Part shown: in pieces, positions 23,159 to 31,490 of the stretch
Position numbering within the stretch: position 1 is the stretch's first letter
Layout: every line of letters starts with the position of its first letter
From: Roseovarius sp. UBA6217
Lineage (GTDB): Bacteria; Pseudomonadota; Alphaproteobacteria; Rhodobacterales; Rhodobacteraceae
DNA: 37,588 nt
Direction: 5' to 3'
Assembly: GCA_002421985.1 (NCBI GenBank)
Contig: DISF01000018.1
Location: forward strand, 1-37,588
The notes under the pieces: model-generated
The model's input: only the letters and a program-made list of their open reading frames with translations
What the model was told of the DNA's origin: nothing
Databases searched by the model: none
Position numbers and translations under genes: made by a program

Positions 23159-24349
23159 TTAGCCGGGGCTCATCCCGCGCAACCGCTCGGACCGGCGGCG
23201 CAACATTTCCAGCGTTATCAGCAGCAAGACGGAAATCCCCACGAGGATCGTCGCCACCGCGAGGATGGTCGGGCTGATCTGCTCGCGCAGGCCGGTAAAC
23301 ATGCGCCACGGCAGCGTCTGCTGATTGGCCGAACCGACGAAAAGCACCACAACCACCTCGTCGAACGAAGTGATGAAGGCAAAAAGCCCCCCCGAGATCA
23401 CGCCCGGCAGGATAAGCGGCATCTGCACGCGAAAGAATGTCGTCACCGGATTCGCGCCCATACTGGCCGCCGCCCGCGTGAGCGAGCGGTCAAACCCCAC
23501 CAGAGTTGCCGTCACGGTGATGATGACAAAGGGAATGCCAAGGGCGGCATGGGCCAGCACCACGCCGAAATAGGTCCCCTGCAAGCCGATACGGCTATAG
23601 AAGAAATACATCCCCGCAGCCGAGATGATGAGCGGCACGATCATCGGCGAGATCAGGATTGCCATGATCGCGCGGCGGAACGGCACATGCTCGGAACTCA
23701 GGCCAATCGCCGCCAGGGTGCCAAAGCTGACCGACAAGAGGGTCGCAACCGGCGCAATCGCCAGCGAATTGCGCAGTGCCTGCTGCCAGCCGCTTGAGGT
23801 AAAGAAATCCTGATAATGCTTGAGGCTGTAACCGGCGGGATCAAAACGCAACATTTCCGGCGTGAAGGTAAAGAAATTCTGCGCGTTGAAGCTGAGCGGC
23901 ATGACCACGAGAATGGGCGTGATGAGAAACACGAAGATCGCGCCGCAGATCACGCGGAACGCATAATGCCAGAGCACCTGACCGCCGGTCAGGTAGGGGG
24001 CGAGGTTGGCGCGATAGCGCCCCTCGCCGATCCAGTAGACGAAGAAGGCGAAGAACCAGCCGAAAAGCCCCCCCAGCACAAAGCCCGGCACGCCCGCCAG
24101 CAGCACGCCCGCCACGGTAAAGAGGGCGATAATGCCCCAGCGCACAGGCCTTTCCATGCCCGGCCCGAGGATCTGCAAGGCGATATAGCCCAGCACCATC
24201 AGCACCACAGCCCCGACCACGACGCCGATGAGGCCAGAGCCATGCGCCGTGCCCACGAACAACCCGGCAAAGCCCCCCGCCGCGCAAATGGTCGGCAGCG
24301 CGAATGAGAGCGGTTTCTTCTCGATCGGTGTGAGTGTCATCGCGCTCAT
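23159..24349 (-). CDS. Polyamine-type ABC transporter permease (PotC/YdcV-like) with N-terminal extension
   Basis: A 396-residue inner-membrane permease. The C-terminal two thirds, from about residue 130 (FVFLITPILVVMPLSF), is a normal MetI-like domain with the coupling motif RAAASMGANPVTTFFRVQMP and the segment GGLFAFITSFDEVVVVLF typical of PotC. The first 130 residues add four hydrophobic segments (for example LIGVVVGAVVLMVLGYIAL and VLGGLFGWFFAFFVYWI) that ordinary 260-280-residue PotC proteins lack. It begins three bases after the stop of the partner permease. It would import a cationic or amine-containing compound with the other three gene products. The extension's role is unknown. Confidence 0.91.
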   Translation of the reverse strand: MSAMTLTPIEKKPLSFALPTICAAGGFAGLFVGTAHGSGLIGVVVGAVVLMVLGYIALQILGPGMERPVRWGIIALFTVAGVLLAGVPGFVLGGLFGWFFAFFVYWIGEGRYRANLAPYLTGGQVLWHYAFRVICGAIFVFLITPILVVMPLSFNAQNFFTFTPEMLRFDPAGYSLKHYQDFFTSSGWQQALRNSLAIAPVATLLSVSFGTLAAIGLSSEHVPFRRAIMAILISPMIVPLIISAAGMYFFYSRIGLQGTYFGVVLAHAALGIPFVIITVTATLVGFDRSLTRAAASMGANPVTTFFRVQMPLILPGVISGGLFAFITSFDEVVVVLFVGSANQQTLPWRMFTGLREQISPTILAVATILVGISVLLLITLEMLRRRSERLRGMSPG

Positions 24350-24352
24350 GGC

Positions 24353-26020
24353 TCAGCCCCCCAGCTTCACGTTGTCGATGCCGACAATCTTGTCATAGGC
24401 CCAGTAGAGGATCAGCACGACCGCCAGCAGGATCGAGCCAAGCGCCGCCGCCAGACCCCAGTTGAGCGAGGTCGAGATATGATAGGCGATCCGGTTCGAG
24501 ATGAACGTGCCGGTGGTGCCGCCGACGATCTCGGGCGTGATGTAATAGCCGATGGCGAGGATGAAGACGAGGATCGAGCCCGCCCCGATGCCCGGCACCG
24601 ATTGCGGGAAATAGACCCGCCAGAACGCCGTCCAGTTGGTGGCACCCAGCGATTTCGCCGCGCGCAGATAGGCGGGCGGGATGGTCTGCATCACCGAATA
24701 CATCGGCAGGATCATGAAGGGCAGCAGGATATGCGTCATCGCCACGATGGTGCCGAACTGGTTGTTGATCATCACAAGGCGGCTCTCATCCGCGACAAGG
24801 CCCAGCCAGACGAGCACGTCATTTATCACCCCCTGTTGCTGCAACATCACCTTCCACGCGCTGGTGCGCACCAGAAGCGAGGTCCAGAACGGCAGCAGCA
24901 CGAGGATCATCAGGAGGTTCGCCTTGCGCGCGGGCAGGTTGGCAAGAATCCACGCCACCGGATATCCCAGCACGATGCAGCTGAAGGTAATCATCAGCGA
25001 CATGAACATCGTGCGCTTGAACAGGAGGCCATAGATGCGCTCGTCGTCGCTGCGCAGTGCAACGCCCTGGGTGGTTTTTTCCATGTCCACGGCATTGAGG
25101 AAATAGCCGGTGGTGTAGGGCGGCGAATAGGTCTTGATAACCTGCCAGTATTCTATCCGGCTCCAATCCTTGTTGGCGTCGACAAAGGCCGCCTTCATGT
25201 CGATGGGGGGCAGCTCTGCCGCTGCGGCCTGACGCAATGCATCCGCGCCGGGCCCGTCATAGGCGGCCAGCGCCGCCGCCGTGGCCGGTTCCTCCAGATC
25301 GACCGCGAGCGCGGCATGGACCGCCTCCCACGGTTTTTTCTCGGAGACCACATCCTCGTTCACGAAATGGGTGAAGGCGGCAAAGGCCGCGTAGGCCCGC
25401 GCGGTATTGGGAAGGATATCGGAAATCGCGGCACCGGGGACAAAGCCCACATCGCCGGAAAATGTCGTGGCCTCAAGCCGCTCCAGCCGCCCGATCTGGT
25501 TGGAGATGAGGCGCGCGTTGCCCTCGGCCCCGGCACCGCCCGACATCATGTCAAACCAGAATTGCGCGTCATCGAATTGGGGGCTGATCTCCTTGAAAGC
25601 GTTCTGGAAAACCTTTCCCATGTTGTCCACTCTGCGGCCCGTCGTGCGAAACAGCGACGACATGCCGCTTTGCTCATAGTTCAGGCGGCTGCCAAGCTTG
25701 GTATGCTCCTTGGCCTCTGCGGCGAGGAACAGATCGAAGAACATCGCGCGAAACACCTGCTCGTCGGGCACATCCGCGCCATCCCAGTCGCGCAACTCCT
25801 CGACCGTCATCGGGATCGTATTGCCGACGATCTGGTTCTCGACCGAGCGAAACAGCATGTCCGCAATGGGGGCGATAAAGGCGACCAGCACGAAAATCAG
25901 CAAGGGCGCGATCAAGGCAAGCGCGCGCATCTTCTGTGCGCGCAGGGCGCGCCTCAGGCTGCGCTTGAGCGGTGTGCCATCGGCGGCAAGCACCGGGCCG
26001 GTGTCGGTGGTATCGCTCAT
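24353..26020 (-). CDS. Polyamine-type ABC transporter permease (PotB/YdcU-like) with large periplasmic insert
   Basis: A 555-residue permease. The first membrane segment is at about 33-53 (ALALIAPLLIFVLVAFIAPI). The MetI-like core runs from about residue 330 to the end, with the coupling motif LRAAKSLGATNWTAFWRVYF. Between them lies a hydrophilic region of about 270 residues, probably periplasmic, containing TVEELRDWDG, FKEISPQFDDAQFW and a long Ala-rich stretch. PotB is normally about 285 residues, so this insert doubles the size. I chose the ATG at 26020, which has GGGGA upstream; an in-frame TTG at 26038 would add six residues. A strong hairpin separates it from the binding-protein gene upstream. 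Confidence 0.91.
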   Translation of the reverse strand: MSDTTDTGPVLAADGTPLKRSLRRALRAQKMRALALIAPLLIFVLVAFIAPIADMLFRSVENQIVGNTIPMTVEELRDWDGADVPDEQVFRAMFFDLFLAAEAKEHTKLGSRLNYEQSGMSSLFRTTGRRVDNMGKVFQNAFKEISPQFDDAQFWFDMMSGGAGAEGNARLISNQIGRLERLEATTFSGDVGFVPGAAISDILPNTARAYAAFAAFTHFVNEDVVSEKKPWEAVHAALAVDLEEPATAAALAAYDGPGADALRQAAAAELPPIDMKAAFVDANKDWSRIEYWQVIKTYSPPYTTGYFLNAVDMEKTTQGVALRSDDERIYGLLFKRTMFMSLMITFSCIVLGYPVAWILANLPARKANLLMILVLLPFWTSLLVRTSAWKVMLQQQGVINDVLVWLGLVADESRLVMINNQFGTIVAMTHILLPFMILPMYSVMQTIPPAYLRAAKSLGATNWTAFWRVYFPQSVPGIGAGSILVFILAIGYYITPEIVGGTTGTFISNRIAYHISTSLNWGLAAALGSILLAVVLILYWAYDKIVGIDNVKLGG

Positions 26021-26082
26021 GTCATCCCCGTCGGACAAATCTGGTTATTGAACCCTGGGTCTGATGCCCGGTGATAAGGTGT

Positions 26083-26113
26083 CGAAGGGGGCCACGCGGG
26101 GGGGCCCCCTTCG
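26083..26113 (-). terminator. Strong intercistronic hairpin between binding-protein and permease genes
   Basis: CGAAGGGGGCC (26083-26093) pairs perfectly over 11 bases with GGCCCCCTTCG (26103-26113) around a 9-base loop. No U-run follows, so it is probably not a full terminator. Hairpins here usually protect the binding-protein mRNA 3' end and lower permease expression. Confidence 0.7.
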
Positions 26114-26129
26114 GATCCTATCGCCGCGC

Positions 26130-27245
26130 TTATTGCGCCAGCCACGCCTGGAACTTGGCGTCCAGATCGTCGCGGTTATCCGCCCACCATTCGTAGTCAT
26201 AGATATGGGGGTTGGTCGCGTTGGCCGGATCGGTCGGCATGTGCGGAGCCATCTCGATGCCCAGTTCCGCATGTTTGCCCACAAGCGGTGCCGAGGAGGC
26301 ACGCGCCGGACCATAGGAAATATAGGCCGCCTGATCGGCCAGACGCTGCGTGTCGGTCGCGAACATGAGGAAATCCATGACGCGGGCCAGACGATCCGCA
26401 GGCAGACCGGTGGGAACGACCCAGCCGTCAAGATCAAAGGACTGCATGTCCCACATCATTTCGATCGGCTGATTCTGCTCGGCGATAGCCGAGAACAGAC
26501 GCCCGTTGAAGGTCGAGCCCATAAAGACCTCGCCATCGGCCAGAAGCTGCGGGGTTTCCGCGCCGGCCGACCACCAGACAACCTGATCCTTGATCGTGCT
26601 CAGCTTGGCGAGCGCGCGGCTCACGCCCTCATCGGTGCTCAGCACGTCATAGATATCGTCCTTGTCCACGCCGTCGCAGTAGAGCGCCCATTCCATGTTG
26701 TCGATCGGGCGCTTTTGCAGCGCGCGCTTGCCCGGATAGGTTTCGAGGTCGAACACGTCGCACACGCTATCGGGCGGCTCGGTGCCCGCGGGCAGCATGT
26801 CGGGGCGATAGCCGAAGGTGGTCGAATAGACGATCTGCGGAATGAAGCAATCGCTGACGATCAGTTGGCCAAAGTCCTCGCTTGCCGGGGTGCCATCGGG
26901 CGCGGCGGCCAGGACCTCGTCGTGATCGATCTCCATCGCGAGGCCCTCGTCACACAGGCGCATCGCATCCGAGGCCACCGCGTCGACAAGATCCCAGGTC
27001 ACGTTGCCGGCCTCGTTCATGGCACGCATCTTGGCCACCGCCTCGGCAGAGCTTTCGTCCCATGTGACGCTGACGCCGGGATTGGCGGCAAGATAGGGTT
27101 CCACATAGGCCTTGAGCTGACTGTTCTGATAGGCCCCGCCCCAGGACACAACCGTCATGCTGTTGGCCATCTCCTGTGCGGTTGCGGATACGCCGGCCGC
27201 GACGGTCAGGGCCGTTGTAGCCAGCAGGGTTTTCGTGAGTTTCAT
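26130..27245 (-). CDS. Extracellular solute-binding protein, PotD/PotF family
   Basis: A 371-residue periplasmic binding protein. A Sec signal peptide MKLTKTLLATTALTVAAG precedes a cleavage site after SATA (about residue 23). The mature protein has MTVVSWGGAYQNSQ, then WDLVDAVASDAMRLCDEG, YSTTFGYRPDM and GSTFNGRLFSAIAE. This is the pattern of PotD/PotF polyamine-binding proteins, with acidic residues that would bind cationic amines. SSAEAVAKMRAMNEAGNVTW is also typical of this cluster. Start: GGGAG (27253-27257) is one base from ATG 27251 and seven from ATG 27245, so the latter is preferred. The actual ligand cannot be read from sequence; the neighbouring hydrolase and aminotransferase suggest an amine or a modified amino acid. 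Confidence 0.92.
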   Translation of the reverse strand: MKLTKTLLATTALTVAAGVSATAQEMANSMTVVSWGGAYQNSQLKAYVEPYLAANPGVSVTWDESSAEAVAKMRAMNEAGNVTWDLVDAVASDAMRLCDEGLAMEIDHDEVLAAAPDGTPASEDFGQLIVSDCFIPQIVYSTTFGYRPDMLPAGTEPPDSVCDVFDLETYPGKRALQKRPIDNMEWALYCDGVDKDDIYDVLSTDEGVSRALAKLSTIKDQVVWWSAGAETPQLLADGEVFMGSTFNGRLFSAIAEQNQPIEMMWDMQSFDLDGWVVPTGLPADRLARVMDFLMFATDTQRLADQAAYISYGPARASSAPLVGKHAELGIEMAPHMPTDPANATNPHIYDYEWWADNRDDLDAKFQAWLAQ

Positions 27246-27367
27246 GAACATACTCCCAGTTTTTCGTCCCGTTTCTGGTGAATGGACCCCGCGTCACGGG
27301 CGGAAACATCCGGGGCCTCTCTCAACCCGCACAGGCGGTCACCGCCCGCGCGAATATCGCCGTTGCC

Positions 27368-28471
27368 TCATGTCGCGTCGAGCGCGCGACAATCCTCGGG
27401 CAACCAGCCGATCTCGATCTGCTCGCCCGGCTTCAGGCGGCGCTGATCGGGGGCGTTGCGCGTCTTGATGATGAAATCGTCCGAGCCCGCCACCCGTAGG
27501 CGCGTGCGGAAGATATCGCCCATATAGATGAATTCGAGAACCTCGGCCTTGAGCGTGTGGGCATCGGGGCTAAGCCGCTCGCGGTTGAATTCCACCCGCT
27601 CGGGGCGGATCGAGATGAGCGTGCGGTCGCCCGCCTTTTCCACGTTCACCGGCTTGGCATCAATCAGCCCGCCATCGTCGAGCTGCACCAGCGCGAGTCC
27701 GTCCTTGATCTCTCGCACCGTGCCTTCGAGCGTGTTGTTCTCGCCGATGAACTGCGCGACAAAACTGTTCTGCGGGCTTTCATACAACTCATCGGGCGGC
27801 GCGATCTGCTGAATTCTGCCATCGTTGAACACCGCCACCCGGTCCGACATGGTGAGCGCCTCGGTCTGGTCATGGGTCACGTAAACCGTGGTGATCCCCA
27901 ATTCATGCGCCAGATGGGTGATCTCGAATTGCATCTTCTCGCGCAACTGCTTGTCGAGCGCGCCAAGCGGCTCGTCCATCAGCACCAACTCCGGCTCGAA
28001 CACCAGCGCGCGCGCCAGCGCCGCGCGCTGCTGCTGCCCGCCCGAGAGCTGTGCCGGGCGCCGCCCGCCCATCTCGCCCATCTCGACCATTTCCAGCGCG
28101 CGCCTGACCTTGGCCTCGCGGTCGGATTTGCCGATCTTGCGCACCTCAAGCGGAAAGCTCAGATTCTCGGCAATGGTCATGTGGGGGAAGAGCGCATAGT
28201 TCTGAAACACCATGCCGATGCCGCGCTTGTGCGGCGGGATGTGGTTGATGCTCACCCCGTCAAGCTTGATCTCGCCATGCGTGGCGGTCTCGAAGCCTGC
28301 AAGCATCATCAGGCACGTGGTCTTGCCGGACCCCGACGGCCCGAGCATCGTCAGAAACTCGCCCTTGGGCATCGACAGGTTGAGATCTTTCACGACAAGT
28401 GTTTCGCCGTCGTAACTCTTTTGCACGCGTTCAAACGCAACGAATGCATCGTTGTTTCCGGTATCGGCCAA
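27368..28471 (-). CDS. Polyamine-type ABC transporter ATP-binding protein (PotA-like)
   Basis: A 367-residue ATPase with Walker A GPSGSGKTT, Q-loop GMVFQNYALFPHMT, signature LSGGQQQRAALARAL, Walker B LVLMDEPLGALD and H-loop VYVTHDQTEAL. A C-terminal TOBE regulatory domain (about 240-365) ends GEQIEIGWLPEDCRAL. No ATG fits the start: GGGAG (28479-28483) is one base from a TTG at 28477 and seven bases from a TTG at 28471, so I use the second. It is first in the ABC operon, followed by the binding protein (122-base gap) and the two permeases. A strong terminator upstream isolates it from the aminotransferase gene. Confidence 0.92.
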   Translation of the reverse strand: MADTGNNDAFVAFERVQKSYDGETLVVKDLNLSMPKGEFLTMLGPSGSGKTTCLMMLAGFETATHGEIKLDGVSINHIPPHKRGIGMVFQNYALFPHMTIAENLSFPLEVRKIGKSDREAKVRRALEMVEMGEMGGRRPAQLSGGQQQRAALARALVFEPELVLMDEPLGALDKQLREKMQFEITHLAHELGITTVYVTHDQTEALTMSDRVAVFNDGRIQQIAPPDELYESPQNSFVAQFIGENNTLEGTVREIKDGLALVQLDDGGLIDAKPVNVEKAGDRTLISIRPERVEFNRERLSPDAHTLKAEVLEFIYMGDIFRTRLRVAGSDDFIIKTRNAPDQRRLKPGEQIEIGWLPEDCRALDAT

Positions 28472-28522
28472 ACGCAAGCTCCCTGTTTTTATATGTCGTG
28501 AATTTTTCCACGTTCGGCATAG

Positions 28523-28551
28523 AGTAAAACGGCAATCTCCCGGTGATGCAA
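28523..28551 (-). promoter_or_regulatory. Possible promoter of the ABC operon
   Basis: On the minus strand TTGCAT (28546-28551) is separated by 17 bases from TTTACT (28523-28528). The start of transcription would be near 28516, about 45 bases before the chosen TTG. The match is moderate, but a promoter is needed here because a terminator lies just upstream. Confidence 0.38.
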
Positions 28552-28590
28552 GTAAGCAGCGACCCTTTTTCGCTGATTTGCACCGTAAAA

Positions 28591-28619
28591 GGTCAATTTG
28601 ACCGCGAGATCGTCAAATT
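28591..28619. promoter_or_regulatory. Palindromic operator candidate upstream of the ABC operon
   Basis: GGTCAATTTGACC (28591-28603) is a perfect 13-base palindrome. In addition AATTTGAC (28595-28602) and GTCAAATT (28612-28619) form an 8-base inverted repeat with a 9-base centre. The site is in the 230-base interval before the ABC ATPase gene, upstream of the possible promoter. It looks like a binding site for an unknown regulator. Confidence 0.5.
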
Positions 28620-28648
28620 CAGTCGAATGTCCTTTTCTCTCTCCCGTA

Positions 28649-28678
28649 AAAAGAGCCGCCAGACAAAGGCCTGGCGGC
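28649..28678 (-). terminator. Intrinsic terminator of the aminotransferase gene
   Basis: On the minus strand GCCGCCAG (28671-28678) pairs perfectly with CTGGCGGC (28655-28662) around an 8-base loop, followed by TCTTTTTAC. It begins 20 bases after the aminotransferase stop codon and is a textbook Rho-independent terminator. Confidence 0.88.
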
Positions 28679-28698
28679 CCGCAGGCGTGTGTCCGGGG

Positions 28699-30069
28699 CT
28701 ATCCGAGGACGGATTTGACCGCCTTGGCGGTCTTGGCCACCACCTCGTCGGCCTCTTCGCGCGTCAGGCAGAAGGGGGGCGCAAACCCGAGAATATCGCC
28801 CTGCGGCATGGCCCGCCCGATGACGTGATCCCCGGCAAGCGCGGCGGCCACCTGCGGGCCGACCTTGTCGGCGGCGTCAAAAAAGGTGCGGCTGCCCTTG
28901 TCCTTGACGAATTCCACCGCGCAAAGCATTCCCTCGCCGCGTATCTCGCCCACGTTCGGGTGATCCGCCAGCGCCTCGGCCATGGTCCGGTTGAGATAGC
29001 CCCCCACCTCGCGGTTATTGGCGATCAGGTTCAACTCGTCCAGCAGCTTTAGGTTCGCCACACCCGCCGCCGCCCCGATGGGATGCGCCGAATAGGTCCA
29101 GCCATGGCCGATGGGGCCGTTCTCGTCGGTGCCCTGTTCCAGCACCTTCCACATTTTCTCACTGACGATGGAACCCGAAAGCGGCGCATAGGCCGAGGTC
29201 AGCCCCTTGGCGATGGTGATGAGGTCGGGCTTGAGCCCGTAGTGATCCGAGCCGAACATCGTGCCGAGACGACCAAAGCCGGTCACAACCTCATCCGCGA
29301 CAAGCAGGATGTCGTGCTTCTCCAGCACCTCCTGAATGGCGGCCCAATAGCCCTCGGGCGGCGGCACGATGCCCCCCGTGCCCAGCACCGGCTCGCCGAT
29401 AAAGGCGGCGATGGTGTCGGCCCCCTCCCGCTCGATCAACGCCTCAAGCTCTGCCGCGCAATGGGCCACGAACTGCGCCTCGGACTGATCGAGGTTGTCG
29501 CGGCGATAGTAATAGGGGGCCTCGGTATGGATCACCTGCGCAAGCGGCAAATCGAATTTCTGGTGAAAGAGGTGCAGCCCGGTCAGCGATCCGGTCATCA
29601 GCCCCGAGCCGTGATAGCCGCGCCAGCGCGAGATGATCTTTTTCTTCTCGGGGCGGCCAAGGATGTTGTTGTAATACCAGATCAGCTTGATGTTGGTCTC
29701 GTTCGCATCACTGCCCGACAGACCGAAATACACCTTCGACATATGCGCGGGCGCGCGGTCGAGAACCATCTTCGCAAGCGTGATCGCGGCCTCGGTGCCG
29801 TGACCGACATAGGCGTGATAATAGGCGAGTTCCCGCGCCTGCGCGGCGATCGCCTCGGCAATCTCCTGACGCCCGTAGCCCACATTGACGCAGTAAAGCC
29901 CGGCAAAGGCATCAAGCAACCGGTTCCCGTCACGGTCCTCGATATGACAGCCGCTTGCGGTGCGGATCACCCGGTTTGGCGCCTCGCCGCGCGCGAATTG
30001 CGCCAGATGCGTCGAGGGGTGAAAGAAATTCTCGCGATCCCATTGATCGAGTTGGTCGTTGCGCAGCAT
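28699..30069 (-). CDS. Class III PLP aminotransferase (putrescine/diaminobutyrate/omega-amino type)
   Basis: A 456-residue fold-type I enzyme. PLP-site residues include GLSGSDANETNIK (phosphate loop), WRGYHGSGLMTGSLTG, ILLVADEVVTGFGR (Asp259) and TIAKGLTSAYAPLSG (Lys288, Schiff base). It belongs to the group annotated as putrescine-pyruvate, taurine-pyruvate or diaminobutyrate aminotransferases (SpuC/DoeD-like), which move an omega-amino group to pyruvate or 2-oxoglutarate. The start MLRNDQLDQW has AAGGA seven bases upstream. It is divergent from the M24 hydrolase gene and upstream of the ABC operon, from which a terminator separates it. Substrate is inferred to be a product of the hydrolase or an imported diamine; taurine is less likely because xsc is decayed here. 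Confidence 0.9.
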   Translation of the reverse strand: MLRNDQLDQWDRENFFHPSTHLAQFARGEAPNRVIRTASGCHIEDRDGNRLLDAFAGLYCVNVGYGRQEIAEAIAAQARELAYYHAYVGHGTEAAITLAKMVLDRAPAHMSKVYFGLSGSDANETNIKLIWYYNNILGRPEKKKIISRWRGYHGSGLMTGSLTGLHLFHQKFDLPLAQVIHTEAPYYYRRDNLDQSEAQFVAHCAAELEALIEREGADTIAAFIGEPVLGTGGIVPPPEGYWAAIQEVLEKHDILLVADEVVTGFGRLGTMFGSDHYGLKPDLITIAKGLTSAYAPLSGSIVSEKMWKVLEQGTDENGPIGHGWTYSAHPIGAAAGVANLKLLDELNLIANNREVGGYLNRTMAEALADHPNVGEIRGEGMLCAVEFVKDKGSRTFFDAADKVGPQVAAALAGDHVIGRAMPQGDILGFAPPFCLTREEADEVVAKTAKAVKSVLG

Positions 30070-30222
30070 CGTTGTTCCTTTCGGGAACGGACGCACCAAC
30101 GGGGCGCGTCGAAAATTCCGGGCGCTTTCCGGTCTGAAAGCGACATGGCCTGACGTATTTTCTTTGTCAGATCAGATGTGAAACCTCAATATGGCACGAC
30201 CAATCACAGGACATGCGCTGCC

Positions 30223-31407
30223 ATGATGACCAAAGACCTGCCCTTTTCCGCCGCTGAATATGCCCGCCGTCTCGACAAGACACGCGCAGCCATGGCGCGA
30301 CAGGGGCTTGAGGTGCTCTTCGTCACCGACCCGTCGAACCAGCACTGGATCACGGGCTATGACGGCTGGTCCTTCTACGTGCATCAGGGTGTGATCGTTC
30401 TGCCCGAGGCCGATCCGGTCTGGTGGGGGCGCAATCAGGATGCCAATGGCGCTGTGCGCACCGTCTGGATGACCGATGACCGGGTGATCGGCTATGCCGA
30501 CAATTACGTGCAATCGACCGAGCGCCACCCGATGCAGGACCTGGCCGAGCGCCTTCGGGGCATGGGACTGGCGGACAAGCGGATCGGCGTGGAGATGGAC
30601 AATTACTATTTCTCGGCACGGGCCATGGACGTGCTGCGCGAGGAACTGCCTGGGGCCACGTTCCTTGACGCAACGGCGCTGGTGAACTGGCAGCGCGGGG
30701 TGAAATCCGATGAGGAACTGGCCTTTATGCGCAAGGCCGCAGCAATCTCGGAAAAGATCACCGACGGGCTGATGGAGCGGGTGGAGCCGGGGATTGCGAA
30801 AAACGAGATCGTGGCCGAGATCTTCCGCGACGCGGTCCGGGGCGTTGAAGGCGCCTGGGGCGATTATCCGGCCATCGTGCCCTTGCTGCCCTCGGGGTCC
30901 GACGCCGCCGCGCCGCATCTCACGTGGAACGGGCGCGCATTCGCCACCGGCGAGGCGACCTTTTTCGAGATATCCGGCTGCTACCGCCGGTATCACGCGC
31001 CCTTCTGCCGCACGCTCTTTCTGGGCAAGCCGCCGCAATTCCTGCTCGATGCGGAAAAGGCGCTGGTCGAGGGGTTGGAGGCAGGGCTTGAGGCCGCGCG
31101 CGCGGGCAGCCGCGCCTGCGACGTGGCCCATGCGCTGGCCGCCCCGCTGGAGCGTGCCGGGATCGAGCGGGGCGCGCGCTGCGGCTATCCCATCGGGCTG
31201 AGCTATCCGCCCGACTGGGGCGAGCGCACGATCTCCTTGCGCGCCGAGGACGAGACGGTGCTGGAGCCGGGCATGACCTTTCACTTCATGCCCGGTCTCT
31301 GGATGTCCGACTGGGGGCTCGAGATCACCGAATCGATCCTCATCAAGGAAAGCGGCCCGGCGGAAACCTTCTGCAATCGCCCGCGCAGGATGTTTGTGAA
31401 GGATTGA
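30223..31407 (+). CDS. M24-family hydrolase resembling ectoine hydrolase (DoeA/EutD)
   Basis: A 394-residue pita-bread-fold protein. It closely resembles ectoine hydrolases: ITGYDGWSFYVHQGV, then NYVQSTERHPM, GVEMDNYYFSARAM, DATALVNWQRGVKS, GDYPAIVPLLPSGSDAAAPH, CGYPIGLSYPPDWGER, and FHFMPGLWMSDWGLEITES. As in creatinase and DoeA/EutD, the Asp pair that binds metal in prolidases is absent (FFEISGCYRRYHAPFCRT). Ectoine hydrolase opens the ectoine ring to N-acetyl-diaminobutyrate. However, the partner deacetylase (DoeB/EutE) and the usual ectoine transporters and regulators are not here. The substrate may be ectoine or another cyclic amidine or N-acyl amine. It is divergent from the aminotransferase gene with a 150-base gap. 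Confidence 0.82.
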   Translation: MMTKDLPFSAAEYARRLDKTRAAMARQGLEVLFVTDPSNQHWITGYDGWSFYVHQGVIVLPEADPVWWGRNQDANGAVRTVWMTDDRVIGYADNYVQSTERHPMQDLAERLRGMGLADKRIGVEMDNYYFSARAMDVLREELPGATFLDATALVNWQRGVKSDEELAFMRKAAAISEKITDGLMERVEPGIAKNEIVAEIFRDAVRGVEGAWGDYPAIVPLLPSGSDAAAPHLTWNGRAFATGEATFFEISGCYRRYHAPFCRTLFLGKPPQFLLDAEKALVEGLEAGLEAARAGSRACDVAHALAAPLERAGIERGARCGYPIGLSYPPDWGERTISLRAEDETVLEPGMTFHFMPGLWMSDWGLEITESILIKESGPAETFCNRPRRMFVKD

Positions 31408-31490
31408 AGGCGGGGCGTTCGGCCAACACCCCCCGGCCTCGTCGCTCTGCTGGATCGCCGAGGGGAATGTGATCATCCGGGATGGAACAC

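Noticed and set aside
24479..26074. Plus-strand open frame of over 500 codons opposite the PotB-like permease
   Set aside because: His/Arg/Asp-rich composition with no domain, and antisense to a recognisable gene.
26064..27281. Plus-strand open frame of about 400 codons opposite the solute-binding protein
   Set aside because: Antisense shadow without family similarity.
28699..30069. Identification of the aminotransferase as Tpa of the lost taurine operon
   Set aside because: It sits 19 kb from tauR beside an amine transporter and hydrolase, and its sequence pattern fits the putrescine/diaminobutyrate group as well or better.
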